Program-made: the position numbers and the translations under genes | Notes under the pieces: model-generated | What the model saw: the letters and a program-made list of their open reading frames with translations, nothing else | Told to the model about the DNA's origin: nothing | The model's database searches: none | Shown here: positions 7,530-16,928 of the stretch, in pieces | Numbering within the stretch: position 1 is the stretch's first letter | Layout: every line of letters begins with the position of its first letter | Source of the DNA: Limnohabitans curvus | GTDB lineage: Bacteria > Pseudomonadota > Gammaproteobacteria > Burkholderiales > Burkholderiaceae_C | Reading direction: 5' to 3' | NCBI RefSeq assembly: GCF_003063475.1 | Contig: NZ_NESP01000001.1 | Location: forward strand, 248,001 to 312,000 | DNA length: 64,000 bases

Positions 7530-9112
7530 GTTACGACCTGGTTTGGTTCAAGCGGGATCTGCGCTGGCAAGACCACGCAGCACTGGCTCAAGCGGCACAA
7601 CACGGACCTGTGCGATGCATTTACGTGGTGGAGCCCGAGCTGTGGTTGCAACCCGATGCCGCCTTGCAGCACTTTGAGTTTGTGCGCGAATCGTTGCAAG
7701 CCCTCGACGACGCGCTGCGTTTGCAAGGTGGCTGTGTGGAAGTCCACACGGGTGAGCTGCCCGATGTGCTGAGCCGCATTTGGAGCGAAGCGCCCTTTCG
7801 CCAACTGCATGCACATCAAGAAACGGGCAACGGATTTACCTACGCACGCGACCTGAGGGTGGGCGCATGGTGCCAAGCGCACAACGTGGGTTGGCACGAG
7901 TACCCACAGTTTGGCGTGGTGCGTGTGTTGAAGAACCGCAACCTGTGGCAACCCGCTTGGGAGCGGCACATGGCGGAGCCTGTGCAGGATGTGGGCGAGT
8001 TGCGGTTTTGGCGGCAACGCGCATCCCGCAACGAGACACCCACTGAAGTGCGCAGCGCTTGGTGCACACCCTCGCAGATGCAAGCCCCCGAGCACCTGCA
8101 ACACAACCCGCCTATGCGCCAACGCGGTGGCCGCCACTTGGCCTTAGACACCTTGCACAGTTTTTTGCACGCACGCAGCTTGGGCTATCGCGGCGGCATT
8201 TCGTCGCCGTTGTCGGCACCCGATGCGTGCTCGCGTTTGTCGGCCTACTTGGCGTGGGGCTGCATCAGCATGCGCGAGGTGGTGCAACACACGCGCGCAC
8301 ACATCGCTCAGCTGCCGCCACAGGCCAGCCGCCATCGTGCGGGCTTGACAGCCTTCATCAGCCGTTTGTATTGGCACTGCCACTTCATCCAAAAGCTCGA
8401 GAGTGAACCCGCCATCGAATGGCAAAACATGCACCGCGGTTACGACGGCTTGCGCGAACACGATTTCAACGAAGCACACTTTGAAGCCCTCAAAGCCGCA
8501 CGCACCGGCTGGCCTATGGTGGACGCGTGTGTGACGATGTTGCGCGAAACCGGCTGGCTGAACTTTCGCATGCGCGCCATGCTGGTGTCGGTGGCGGCCT
8601 ATCCGCTGTGGCTGCATTGGCGCCCCGTGGGCGAATGGCTGGCCACGCAGTTCTTAGACTACGAGCCCGGCATCCACTGGAGCCAGTTGCAAATGCAATC
8701 AGGCACTACGGGCATCAACACCACGCGCGTGTACAACCCCATCAAACAAGCCCAAGACCACGACCCACATGGTCGCTTTGTTCGGCAGTGGCTGCCTGCG
8801 TTGCGGCAAGTGCCGGACACTTGGCTGTTTGAGCCGTGGCTCATGCCGCACACGATGCAAACGCACCTCGGCGTGTTTGTGGGTGGCGACATGAACAGCG
8901 CGTTGCCACAGCCCGTGGTCGACTTGGCCCAAGCCACACGCGAAGCCAAACAGTTGCTGCACAGCCGACGCCAAACCGACGAAGTCAAAGCAGCCAAAAA
9001 AGCCGTGGTCGACAAGCACGCCTCGCGCAAAAATTGGGGCAAACGACCAAGCGCTCGCCGCACATCAGTTGCCACACCCACCGACAAACAACAGCTCGGT
9101 TTTGATTTTTAA
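7526..9112 (+). CDS. FAD-binding cryptochrome/DNA photolyase family protein
   Basis: A 528-residue protein. Residues 1-130 are the antenna-binding alpha/beta photolyase domain (SYDLVWFKRDLRWQDHAALA). The C-terminal FAD domain includes RLSAYLAWGCISMREV, GWPMVDACVTMLRETGWLNF and GTTGINTTRVYNPIKQA, all typical of the photolyase/cryptochrome superfamily. The 60 C-terminal residues are basic and beyond the FAD fold, perhaps aiding DNA binding. The ATG at 7526 overlaps the DUF2256 stop; earlier in-frame starts lie inside DUF2256. Whether it repairs CPDs or signals as a cryptochrome cannot be decided from sequence alone. Confidence 0.9.
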   Translation: MSYDLVWFKRDLRWQDHAALAQAAQHGPVRCIYVVEPELWLQPDAALQHFEFVRESLQALDDALRLQGGCVEVHTGELPDVLSRIWSEAPFRQLHAHQETGNGFTYARDLRVGAWCQAHNVGWHEYPQFGVVRVLKNRNLWQPAWERHMAEPVQDVGELRFWRQRASRNETPTEVRSAWCTPSQMQAPEHLQHNPPMRQRGGRHLALDTLHSFLHARSLGYRGGISSPLSAPDACSRLSAYLAWGCISMREVVQHTRAHIAQLPPQASRHRAGLTAFISRLYWHCHFIQKLESEPAIEWQNMHRGYDGLREHDFNEAHFEALKAARTGWPMVDACVTMLRETGWLNFRMRAMLVSVAAYPLWLHWRPVGEWLATQFLDYEPGIHWSQLQMQSGTTGINTTRVYNPIKQAQDHDPHGRFVRQWLPALRQVPDTWLFEPWLMPHTMQTHLGVFVGGDMNSALPQPVVDLAQATREAKQLLHSRRQTDEVKAAKKAVVDKHASRKNWGKRPSARRTSVATPTDKQQLGFDF

Positions 9113-9124
9113 AAAGCGCCTCAC

Positions 9125-10678
9125 ATGACTCCCCCACGCAAACGCCTGATCCTCATCCTGGGTGACCAGCTGGATGAAGACGCCTCCGCCCTGACCGACT
9201 TCGACCCAGCGCACGACACCGTGTGGATGGCCGAGGTGCTGGAAGAGTCCACGCACATCCCCTCGTCCAAACAACGCACCACGGTTTTCTTAAGCGCCAT
9301 GCGGCACTTCGCCGAACACCTGCAAGCACGGGGCTGGCCGCTGATGTACAGCCAGCTTGATGACGCGAACAACACAGGCACCTTGGCCGGTGAGCTGAGC
9401 AAGGCCATTGCCCAATTGAAGCCCCAGCGCTTGGTGATGACAGCCCCCGGCGACTGGCGTGTGTTGCAAAGCCTTCGCGCTGTCGCGCAACAACACGACT
9501 TGCCGCTAGAGATCAAAGACGACACGCACTTCTTCAGCACCGTGCGCGACTTTGCCGCGCATGCCAAAGACCGCAAACAGTTGCGTTTGGAATATTTTTA
9601 CCGCGAGCTGCGCCAGAAAAATGGCATCTTGATGGAGGGCAAAAAACCCATCGGAGGCCAGTGGAACTTTGATGCTGACAACCGAGGCAGTTTTGGCAAA
9701 CAAGGCCCGGGCCTGCTGCCCGCCCCTACGCGTGTAGCGCCCGACACCATCACCCAAGACGTGATGCGTTTGGTCAACGACAAACTGGCGCACCACCCCG
9801 GCTCTATCACGCAGTTTGGTTGGCCGGTCACGCGCGCACAGGCCTTGGTGGCGCTGGATGAATTCATCACACATCGACTGCCCAGCTTTGGCTTGTACCA
9901 AGACGCCATGTGGGAAGGCGAAGTGTGGCTGTACCACTCGCACCTGTCGTGCGCGTTGAACTTGAAGCTGCTCAACCCGCGTGAGGTGCTGGCTGCTGCA
10001 GAGGCTGCCTTTCACAAAGGCCACGCCCCGCTGGAAGCTGTGGAAGGCTTTGTGCGGCAAATTTTGGGCTGGCGTGAATACGTGCGCGGCATCTACTGGA
10101 CCCAGATGCCCGACTACGCCGAGGGCAATGCCCAGCAAGCGCACGAAGCGCTGCCCGAGTTTTACTGGACAGGCGATACCGACATGGCCTGTTTGCGCGA
10201 TGCCATCACACAAACCTTGCAACACGGCTACGCGCACCACATCCAACGCTTGATGGTGACCGGTCTTTACGCCTTGCTGCTGGGCGTAGAACCCAAGCAA
10301 GTGCACCAGTGGTACCTCGGTGTGTACGTGGACGCTGTGGAATGGGTGGAGCTACCCAACACACTCGGGATGAGCCAATTTGCCGACGGCGGCCTGATGG
10401 CCAGCAAGCCCTATGTGGCCAGTGGCAAATACATCGACCGCATGAGCAACCATTGCAAAGGCTGTCGCTTCAACCCTGCCGAATCCACGGGCGACACAGC
10501 CTGCCCCTTCACCACCTTGTATTGGGATTACCTAGGCCGTCACGCCGACATGCTGGCCAAAAACCCGCGCATGTTGATGCAACTGAAGAACCTCAACCGA
10601 CTCACGCCTGAGCAACGCGAGGCGATTGCCACGCAGGCACAAACACATCGCGCCCAACAAAAAGCCCCCCAAGCTTGA
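9125..10678 (+). CDS. phrB: FeS-containing bacterial cryptochrome/(6-4) photolyase
   Basis: A 517-residue protein of the photolyase-related FeS-BCP family. It begins RLILILGDQLDEDASAL and carries the four cluster ligands Cys356, Cys444, Cys447 and Cys460 (ACLRD, CKGC, TACPF). Their spacing equals that recalled for Agrobacterium PhrB (350, 438, 441, 454) with a constant offset of six. Members repair (6-4) photoproducts and carry FAD, a lumazine and a 4Fe-4S cluster. It follows the other photolyase by 12 bp and ends the operon; the stop lies in the loop of a terminator hairpin. Confidence 0.92.
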   Translation: MTPPRKRLILILGDQLDEDASALTDFDPAHDTVWMAEVLEESTHIPSSKQRTTVFLSAMRHFAEHLQARGWPLMYSQLDDANNTGTLAGELSKAIAQLKPQRLVMTAPGDWRVLQSLRAVAQQHDLPLEIKDDTHFFSTVRDFAAHAKDRKQLRLEYFYRELRQKNGILMEGKKPIGGQWNFDADNRGSFGKQGPGLLPAPTRVAPDTITQDVMRLVNDKLAHHPGSITQFGWPVTRAQALVALDEFITHRLPSFGLYQDAMWEGEVWLYHSHLSCALNLKLLNPREVLAAAEAAFHKGHAPLEAVEGFVRQILGWREYVRGIYWTQMPDYAEGNAQQAHEALPEFYWTGDTDMACLRDAITQTLQHGYAHHIQRLMVTGLYALLLGVEPKQVHQWYLGVYVDAVEWVELPNTLGMSQFADGGLMASKPYVASGKYIDRMSNHCKGCRFNPAESTGDTACPFTTLYWDYLGRHADMLAKNPRMLMQLKNLNRLTPEQREAIATQAQTHRAQQKAPQA

Positions 10679-10694
10679 AGGCTTGGAGGGCTTT
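10661..10694. terminator. Hairpin terminator between phrB and icd
   Basis: A 14-bp stem with one mismatch (AAAGCCCCCCAAGC, loop TTGAAG, GCTTGGAGGGCTTT). The A-run on one side and T-run on the other make it suitable as a bidirectional terminator for the convergent photolyase operon and icd. The phrB stop codon TGA lies in the loop. Confidence 0.8.
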
Positions 10695-10715
10695 GATCGC
10701 TAAGCGACCAGAGGC

Positions 10716-12947
10716 TTAGACGCTAGCCAAAGCCGCGTTGAATGTGGCGCTTGGACGCATCACGGCTTCGAGCTTCTTGGCATCTGGCAGGTAGTAACCG
10801 CCGATGTCCACAGGCTTGCCTTGAACGGCATTGAGCTCGTCCACGATCTTCTTCTCGTTGTCGGTCAAGTTCTTAGCCAAAGGCGCGAACTTGGCAGCCA
10901 AGTCTTTGTCTTCGGTTTGCGCTGCCAACTCTTGGGCCCAGTACATGGCCAAGTAGAACTGGCTGCCACGGTTGTCGAGCTGACCTGTTTTGGGCGATGG
11001 GTTTTTGTTGGTGTCCAACAATTTGCCTGTCGCTGCATCCAAAGTCTTGGCCAACACGGTGGCTTTGGCATTGCCGTTTTTCAGACCCATGTCTTCGAAA
11101 GACACGGCCAAGGCCAAGAACTCACCCAGTGAATCCCAACGCAAGTGGTTTTCTTCCACCAACTGCTGCACGTGCTTAGGAGCAGAACCACCCGCGCCTG
11201 TTTCGTACATACCGCCACCGGCCATCAAAGGCACGATGGAGAGCATCTTGGCTGAGGTGCCGAGTTCCATGATGGGGAACAAGTCGGTCAAGTAGTCACG
11301 CAAGATGTTGCCGGTCACCGAGATGGTGTCCAAGCCACGGCTCACGCGCTCCAAGGTGTAGCGCATGGCGCGCACTTGAGACATATGCTCAATGTGCAGG
11401 CCTTTGGTGTCGTGGTCTTTCAAGTAAAGGTCGACCTTCTTGATCAACTCGTTCTCGTGGGGACGGTAGGGGTCCAACCAGAAGATGGCAGGCATGCCTG
11501 AGTTGCGTGCGCGGGTCACGGCCAGCTTCACCCAGTCACGAATGGCAGCGTCTTTGACTTGGCACATGCGCCAGATATCGCCTTCTTCGACGTTTTGGCT
11601 CAACAAGACTTCGCCTGTGGCCAAGTCGGTGATGTTGGCCACGCCGTCTTCTTGAATTTCAAAGGTCTTGTCGTGTGAACCGTATTCTTCGGCTTGTTGG
11701 GCCATCAAACCCACGTTAGGCACGGTGCCCATGGTCTTGGGGTCGAAGTTGCCGTGCCACTTGCAGAAGTTGATCATCTCTTGGTAGATACGGGCAAAAG
11801 TCGACTCAGGCATCACGGCCTTGGCATCCTTCAAGCGGCCATCGGCGCCCCACATCTTGCCGCCGTTACGAATCATGGCGGGCATGGAAGCGTCCACGAT
11901 GATGTCGTTGGGCGAATGGAAGTTGGTGATGCCTTTGGCAGAGTCGACCATGGCCAACTCTGGGCGGTGCTCGTGGCACGCGTGCAAGTCACGCTTGATT
12001 TCGTCTTGCTTAGATTGAGGCAAGGCGGCGATCTTGTTGTAAAGGTCAGCCATGCCGTTGTTCACGTTCACGCCCAACTCTTCAAACAAAGCACCGTGCT
12101 TGGCGAACGCTTCTTTGTAGAAAATTTTCACGCAGTGGCCGAACACGATGGGGTGAGACACCTTCATCATGGTGGCCTTCACGTGCAGGGAGAACATCAC
12201 GCCTGTTTTGTGTGCGTCTTCGATTTCTTTTTCATAGAACTCGACCAGCGCTTTCTTGCTCATGAACATGCTGTCGATGATTTCTTTGTCGAGCAAAGAA
12301 ACTTTTGGCTTCAACAGAATGGTTTTGCCGCTCTTGGTGATGAGTTCCATCTTCACGTCACGGGCTTTGTCCAAGGTCAAAGATTTTTCACCGTGGTAGA
12401 AGTCGCCGTGGTGCATGTGTGACACGTGCGAGCGAGAGGCTTGGCTCCACTCAGCCATGCTGTGTGGGTTCTTGCGTGCGAACTCTTTCACAGCGCGGGG
12501 GGCGCGGCGGTCAGAGTTACCTTCGCGCAAAACAGGGTTCACCGAGCTACCGATGCACTTGGCATAACGGGCTTTGATGGCTTTGTCTTCGTCGCTGGTG
12601 GCTGACTCTGGGTAGTCAGGCAAGGCGTAACCTTTGGACTGCAACTCTTTGATGGCGGCGGTCAACTGGCCCACGGAGGCACTGATGTTGGGCAGCTTGA
12701 TGATGTTGGCTTCTGGCTTCAGAGTCAGTTTGCCGAGTTCGGACAAGTTGTGCGGCACGCGCTGAGCTTCTGGCAACAGGTCTGAAAACTCACCCAAGAT
12801 GCGGGTTGCCACAGAGATGTCGCTCGACACCACGTCAATGCCTGCGGGTGCAGCAAAGGTACGAATGATTGGCAAGAACGAAGCCGTCGCCAACAAAGGC
12901 GCTTCGTCAGTCAGGGTGTAAACAATTTTGGATTTTTCAGCAGCCAT
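10716..12947 (-). CDS. icd: Isocitrate dehydrogenase, NADP-dependent, monomeric type
   Basis: A 743-residue protein matching the length of the monomeric IDH-II family, which converts isocitrate to 2-oxoglutarate in the TCA cycle. Family blocks visible include [34 protein letters not shown] and [13 protein letters not shown] near the N-terminus, and [16 protein letters not shown] near the C-terminus. This type is common in Burkholderiales in place of the dimeric enzyme. It is a single-gene unit: convergent with phrB through a shared hairpin, divergent from the sulfur-assimilation operon. Confidence 0.95.
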   Translation of the reverse strand: MAAEKSKIVYTLTDEAPLLATASFLPIIRTFAAPAGIDVVSSDISVATRILGEFSDLLPEAQRVPHNLSELGKLTLKPEANIIKLPNISASVGQLTAAIKELQSKGYALPDYPESATSDEDKAIKARYAKCIGSSVNPVLREGNSDRRAPRAVKEFARKNPHSMAEWSQASRSHVSHMHHGDFYHGEKSLTLDKARDVKMELITKSGKTILLKPKVSLLDKEIIDSMFMSKKALVEFYEKEIEDAHKTGVMFSLHVKATMMKVSHPIVFGHCVKIFYKEAFAKHGALFEELGVNVNNGMADLYNKIAALPQSKQDEIKRDLHACHEHRPELAMVDSAKGITNFHSPNDIIVDASMPAMIRNGGKMWGADGRLKDAKAVMPESTFARIYQEMINFCKWHGNFDPKTMGTVPNVGLMAQQAEEYGSHDKTFEIQEDGVANITDLATGEVLLSQNVEEGDIWRMCQVKDAAIRDWVKLAVTRARNSGMPAIFWLDPYRPHENELIKKVDLYLKDHDTKGLHIEHMSQVRAMRYTLERVSRGLDTISVTGNILRDYLTDLFPIMELGTSAKMLSIVPLMAGGGMYETGAGGSAPKHVQQLVEENHLRWDSLGEFLALAVSFEDMGLKNGNAKATVLAKTLDAATGKLLDTNKNPSPKTGQLDNRGSQFYLAMYWAQELAAQTEDKDLAAKFAPLAKNLTDNEKKIVDELNAVQGKPVDIGGYYLPDAKKLEAVMRPSATFNAALASV

Positions 12948-13071
12948 TGCTAGGTCTCAGTCTTTGTTTGGATAGGGTGAAAGAAATACAGGTTGAAGCC
13001 CACATTATCCACGGCACTTTAGCCTCCTCCCCCTGCGCTTGGCTTACGCCCACCCTGCCATGAAAACCTTT

Positions 13072-13113
13072 ATTCCTAATTGGAATATATGTAGAACAAA
13101 CAAATCGTTTGTT
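13072..13113. promoter_or_regulatory. Two palindromes upstream of the sulfur-assimilation operon
   Basis: The 197-bp gap between icd and the TauE gene holds two dyads: ATTCC-TAATT-GGAAT at 13072-13086 and AACAAAC-AAATC-GTTTGTT at 13095-13113. They lie 30-70 bp before the first start codon of the operon. LysR-type sulfur regulators (CysB/Cbl family) bind such sites in relatives, so these are candidate operators; the assignment is inference. Confidence 0.45.
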
Positions 13114-13144
13114 TTGGCATAAAGACCACCTACAGTCCACGCCT

Positions 13145-13936
13145 ATGCAAGATTTTGGTTTCGTATTCGCTGGCTTTTTTGTGGGCTTGGTCGTGGGTTT
13201 GACCGGGGTGGGCGGCGGCTCGCTGATGACGCCCATTTTGATTTTCTTCTTCGGCGTCAAGCCCTATATGGCCGTGGGCACTGACCTGCTGTTTGCAGCC
13301 TTCACCAAAGCGGGCGGCACGTTCAGCTTTGCACGCCAGCGCATCGTGCCTTGGCGCGTGGTGATGGCCCTGTGCGCTGGCAGCATTCCCGCCTCAGGCG
13401 CCACGCTTTGGGTGTTGCACAACATTGGCCCTTCCGACCCCACCGTTGAAAAAGTGATGAAGCTCACTTTGGGCCTCGCTCTGCTGCTGACAGCCAGCGC
13501 CATGCTGTACAAGGTCATCCGCGGCAAACAAGTCCCAGTGGTGTTGGCCGAAGAGAACTTGCGCCAAGCCACACAGCCCGGCCATTGGGCCCTGCCCGTG
13601 TTGTTTGGTGCGGCGATTGGTACCTTGGTGACCCTCACCTCGGTGGGCGCAGGCGCGATTGGCGTGACGGTGCTTATGATCCTGTACCCACAGTTGCCGC
13701 TGTCACGCATCGTGGCGGCTGACATTGCCTATGCCGTGCCGCTGACCATGGTGGCTGGCTTGGGTCATGCCTCCTTGGGCTCGGTCGATTGGTCTTTGTT
13801 GAGCTTGCTGCTCGCAGGCTCCTTGCCTGGTATTTGGTTAGGCACTCGCCTGATGCACAAAACGCCTGAGCGTGTGATTCGTTCGATTCTTTCTGTGTTG
13901 CTGGCTTGGGCTGGCAGCAAGTTGGTTTTTGCTTAA
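13145..13936 (+). CDS. TauE/SafE-family sulfur-anion permease
   Basis: A 263-residue membrane protein with about eight hydrophobic segments and the TauE/SafE (DUF81) hallmarks: GLVVGLTGVGGGSLMTPIL near the N-terminus and a repeated GTLVTLTSVGAGAIGV in the second half. Members transport sulfite, sulfonates or related anions across the inner membrane. The ATG at 13145 is preferred to an in-frame start at 13109, which lies in the promoter palindrome. It leads the cysI-cysN operon (21 bp before cysI), so sulfate or sulfite handling is likely; direction is not clear from sequence. Confidence 0.82.
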   Translation: MQDFGFVFAGFFVGLVVGLTGVGGGSLMTPILIFFFGVKPYMAVGTDLLFAAFTKAGGTFSFARQRIVPWRVVMALCAGSIPASGATLWVLHNIGPSDPTVEKVMKLTLGLALLLTASAMLYKVIRGKQVPVVLAEENLRQATQPGHWALPVLFGAAIGTLVTLTSVGAGAIGVTVLMILYPQLPLSRIVAADIAYAVPLTMVAGLGHASLGSVDWSLLSLLLAGSLPGIWLGTRLMHKTPERVIRSILSVLLAWAGSKLVFA

Positions 13937-13957
13937 TTTTTTCGTTTGAGTTCTTAG

Positions 13958-15742
13958 ATGTATCAATACACCGCCTTCGATCAAGAGTTTGTCAAAGCAC
14001 GCGCTGCGCAGTACCGCGACCAACTCACCCGCAACTTGGCTGGCAAATTGGCCGACGACGATTTCCGTCCCTTGCGTTTGCAAAACGGCTGGTACGTGCA
14101 ACGCTACGCCCCCATGCTGCGCGTGGCCGTGCCTTACGGTGAACTCAACAGTGCGCAACTGCGCGTGTTGTCCCAAATCGCTCGCGACTACGACACGCCT
14201 TCGGCTGAGCTGCTGGCCCGCGCGCAAAGCACGCAGGACAAAATTGGCGGCATTGACGCCCCCAAGCTCACGGTCAACTACGGCCACTTCACCACCCGCC
14301 AAAACGTCCAATTCAACTGGATTCCGTTGGAGAAAAGCGCCGATGTGATGGAGTTGTTGGCCAGCGTCAACCTGCACGGCATTCAAACCAGCGGCAACTG
14401 CATTCGCAACATCACCAGCGACGAGCGCGCCGGCATTGCGGTGGACGAAGACGTCGACCCACGTCCCTACGCCGAAGTGCTGCGCCAGTGGAGCACCTTG
14501 CACCCTGAGTTTGCTTACCTGCCCCGTAAATTCAAAATCGCCATCACCGGCGCCGCCGAAGACCGCGCCGCCATTGAATGGCACGACATTGGCTTGCGCT
14601 TGCTGCGTGATGACGAAGGCAATGTGGGCTTCAAAATTTTCGTGGGTGGCGGCATGGGCCGCACGCCCATCACCGGCACCGTGATTCGTGAGTTCTTGCC
14701 TTGGAACCAAATCATCAACTACCTCGAAGCCGTGGTGCGCGTGTACAACGGCTGGGGCCGTCGCGACAACATCTACAAAGCGCGTATCAAAATTTTGGTG
14801 AAGGCCGAAGGCCAACGCTATTTTGACGAAGTCAATGAAGAGTTTGACCGCATCTTGGAAAGCGGCGCACACCACACCATCCCGCAAGTCGAGCTCGACC
14901 GCGTGAGCGCCTGCTTTGTGCTGCCTCCCGTGGACGTTGTCTCGGACGAAGCCCAAGAGGCTGCAGAGCAAGCCTTGCTGGCACAAGCCAAGGCCGACAA
15001 AGAATTCACCCGCTGGTTGCAACAAAACGTGACCAGCCACCAAAACCCTGGCTTGCGCGTGGTGACCTTGTCGTTCAAACGTTTGGGCCAAGCCCCAGGC
15101 GACGCCACCGCCGACCAACTGGCCACAGCCGCTGACTTGGCCGACAAGTTCAGCTCAGGCGAAGTGCGTGTGAACCACGACCAAAACTTGGTGCTGCCTT
15201 GGGTGCGCATCGACCAATTGGCAGACCTGTACCAAGCGGCACGAGCCGCTGGCTTTGCTCGCGCCAATGTGCACCTGTTGACCGACATGATTGCCTGCCC
15301 CGGCGGCGACTACTGCGCTTTGGCCAACGCCCGTTCGCTGCCCATCGCCGCGGCCATCACCGAGCGTTACCAAGACCTCGACGAGTTGTTTGACTTGGGC
15401 GAGATTGACTTGCACATCAGCGGTTGCATCAACTCGTGCGGCCACCACCACAGCGGCCACATTGGCATCTTGGGTGTCGATAAAGATGGTCAAGAGTGGT
15501 ACCAAGTCACCCTCGGCGGCTCAGATGGTTCGTTCTTGAGCGGCCCATCCAAAGCAGGCAAAGTGGTGGGCCCATCTTTCGCCGCTGCCGAAGTGGTAGA
15601 CGTGGTGGAAGCCGTGCTGGACACCTACCGCGACAAGCGCGAAGGCCACGAAACCTTTGCACGCACCTTGAACCGCGTGGGCTTTGACGTGTTCAAAGCC
15701 GCAGCCAACTCGGCCCGTAACACCACAGCACGTGCTGCTTAA
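13958..15742 (+). CDS. cysI: Sulfite reductase hemoprotein (siroheme/4Fe-4S)
   Basis: A 594-residue single-chain sulfite/nitrite reductase, expected to reduce sulfite to sulfide for cysteine synthesis. The siroheme-4Fe-4S ligands are Cys447, Cys453 (CPGGDYC), Cys490 and Cys494 (SGCINSC). Two ferredoxin-like half-domains precede them (YGHFTTRQNVQFNWI about residue 108). Its place in an operon with cysH, cysD and cysN argues for sulfite over nitrite. No CysJ flavoprotein is present; the nearby ferredoxin and reductase genes are candidate electron donors. Confidence 0.9.
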   Translation: MYQYTAFDQEFVKARAAQYRDQLTRNLAGKLADDDFRPLRLQNGWYVQRYAPMLRVAVPYGELNSAQLRVLSQIARDYDTPSAELLARAQSTQDKIGGIDAPKLTVNYGHFTTRQNVQFNWIPLEKSADVMELLASVNLHGIQTSGNCIRNITSDERAGIAVDEDVDPRPYAEVLRQWSTLHPEFAYLPRKFKIAITGAAEDRAAIEWHDIGLRLLRDDEGNVGFKIFVGGGMGRTPITGTVIREFLPWNQIINYLEAVVRVYNGWGRRDNIYKARIKILVKAEGQRYFDEVNEEFDRILESGAHHTIPQVELDRVSACFVLPPVDVVSDEAQEAAEQALLAQAKADKEFTRWLQQNVTSHQNPGLRVVTLSFKRLGQAPGDATADQLATAADLADKFSSGEVRVNHDQNLVLPWVRIDQLADLYQAARAAGFARANVHLLTDMIACPGGDYCALANARSLPIAAAITERYQDLDELFDLGEIDLHISGCINSCGHHHSGHIGILGVDKDGQEWYQVTLGGSDGSFLSGPSKAGKVVGPSFAAAEVVDVVEAVLDTYRDKREGHETFARTLNRVGFDVFKAAANSARNTTARAA

Positions 15743-15766
15743 GTCTGAACCCGATACGAGATACCT

Positions 15767-16138
15767 ATGAGCCTGCAAATCATTACCCAACACACCTCTG
15801 AAGGTGCCAACGCCCGCGCTTTGGCGAACGACGTGGACGTGCAAACCTTGGACCTCGAAGGCTTGGAGCGCATCGATTTGAACTTCCCCAAGTTCACCGA
15901 TGGCCGCGCTTTCAGCCAAGCATTTGTATTGCGCCGTCGCGGCTTTGGCGGTGACATCCGCGCCCACGGCGATGTGTTGATTGACCAATTGCTGCAAATG
16001 CAACGCAGTGGTTTTTCTAGCGCGGTGCTGCGTGACGACCAAGACGCGGCACACGGCGAAAAGTTGTTGACGCACTACAAAGCCTTCTACCAAGGCGATG
16101 CCGTCACCGCTGAACCTAAATTTGCCCGCGTGGTTTAA
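15767..16138 (+). CDS. DUF934 family protein
   Basis: A 123-residue soluble protein of the DUF934 family, which in proteobacteria is nearly always encoded directly after CysI-type sulfite reductases that lack CysJ. Visible blocks are DLNFPKFTDGRAFSQAFVLR and RGFGGDIRAHGDVLIDQL. It is thought to help sulfite reduction or its electron supply, but the role is unproven. It lies 24 bp after cysI and 12 bp before cysH. Confidence 0.85.
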   Translation: MSLQIITQHTSEGANARALANDVDVQTLDLEGLERIDLNFPKFTDGRAFSQAFVLRRRGFGGDIRAHGDVLIDQLLQMQRSGFSSAVLRDDQDAAHGEKLLTHYKAFYQGDAVTAEPKFARVV

Positions 16139-16150
16139 GCAGGTCGCAAC

Positions 16151-16906
16151 ATGAGCTCCAGTTCATTTTTGTCTGCCAACGGCCAATCCAAGGCCACCAC
16201 CTTGAACGCCCGCGCCAGCGACGACTTCGCCGCCAAACTGGCCGAAACCCAAGCCTTGCTGCAACGTGCAGCGGCTGAGTTTTCGCCCGTCACGCAAGCC
16301 TCTAGCTTGGGTGCAGAAGACGTGGTCATCACCCACCTCATCAACAGCTTGAAGCTCGATATTCCCGTGTTCGTGCTGGAAACCGGCGCGCTGCACACCG
16401 AAACTTTGGCTTTGCTGGAGCGCACCGAGGCCACCTCACGCGCGCCCATCAACGTGTATCGCCCTGTGCATGAATCGGTCATCCAGTTTGTGCGCCACCA
16501 AGGCCAAGACGCGATGTACAAAAGCATTGAGCTGCGCAAGGAGTGCTGCGGCATTCGCAAGATGGAACCGCTCGCACGCGCCCTCCAAGGCCAACGCGCT
16601 TGGATCACCGGCTTGCGCCAAGAGCAATCGAGCGCACGCGCCGATGTGCCCTTGCAAGACGACAGCGAAGTGGCTACGAAGAATTTGAGCAAGTTCAACC
16701 CCTTGGCCAAATGGACATGGGGCGATGTGTGGCACTACATCGCCACGAACAACGTGGACTACAACCCTCTGCACGACCAGTTTTTCCCCAGCGTAGGCTG
16801 CGCACCTTGCACCCGTGCGATCAGCCTAGGCGAAGAGTTTCGCGCCGGTCGCTGGTGGTGGGAAGACGAAGCCGCCAAAGAGTGCGGCTTGCACGTGAAG
16901 AAATAA
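16151..16906 (+). CDS. cysH: Adenylyl-sulfate (APS) reductase
   Basis: A 251-residue enzyme that reduces activated sulfate to sulfite. It has the ATP-pyrophosphatase-like fold of CysH and both cysteine pairs, Cys132-Cys133 (KECCGIRK) and Cys217/Cys220 (GCAPC), that bind a 4Fe-4S cluster. That marks the APS-using type rather than the PAPS-using enterobacterial type. This fits the operon, which has no APS kinase (cysC). The catalytic ECGLHVKK tail is present at the C-terminus. Confidence 0.92.
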   Translation: MSSSSFLSANGQSKATTLNARASDDFAAKLAETQALLQRAAAEFSPVTQASSLGAEDVVITHLINSLKLDIPVFVLETGALHTETLALLERTEATSRAPINVYRPVHESVIQFVRHQGQDAMYKSIELRKECCGIRKMEPLARALQGQRAWITGLRQEQSSARADVPLQDDSEVATKNLSKFNPLAKWTWGDVWHYIATNNVDYNPLHDQFFPSVGCAPCTRAISLGEEFRAGRWWWEDEAAKECGLHVKK

Positions 16907-16928
16907 AAGTTAGATACCGAGAAACGTC

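Noticed and set aside
13838..15118. A 426-codon open frame on the minus strand
   Set aside because: It is antisense to cysI, whose product is clearly recognisable, and its translation is low-complexity H/Q/V/A-rich with no known domain.
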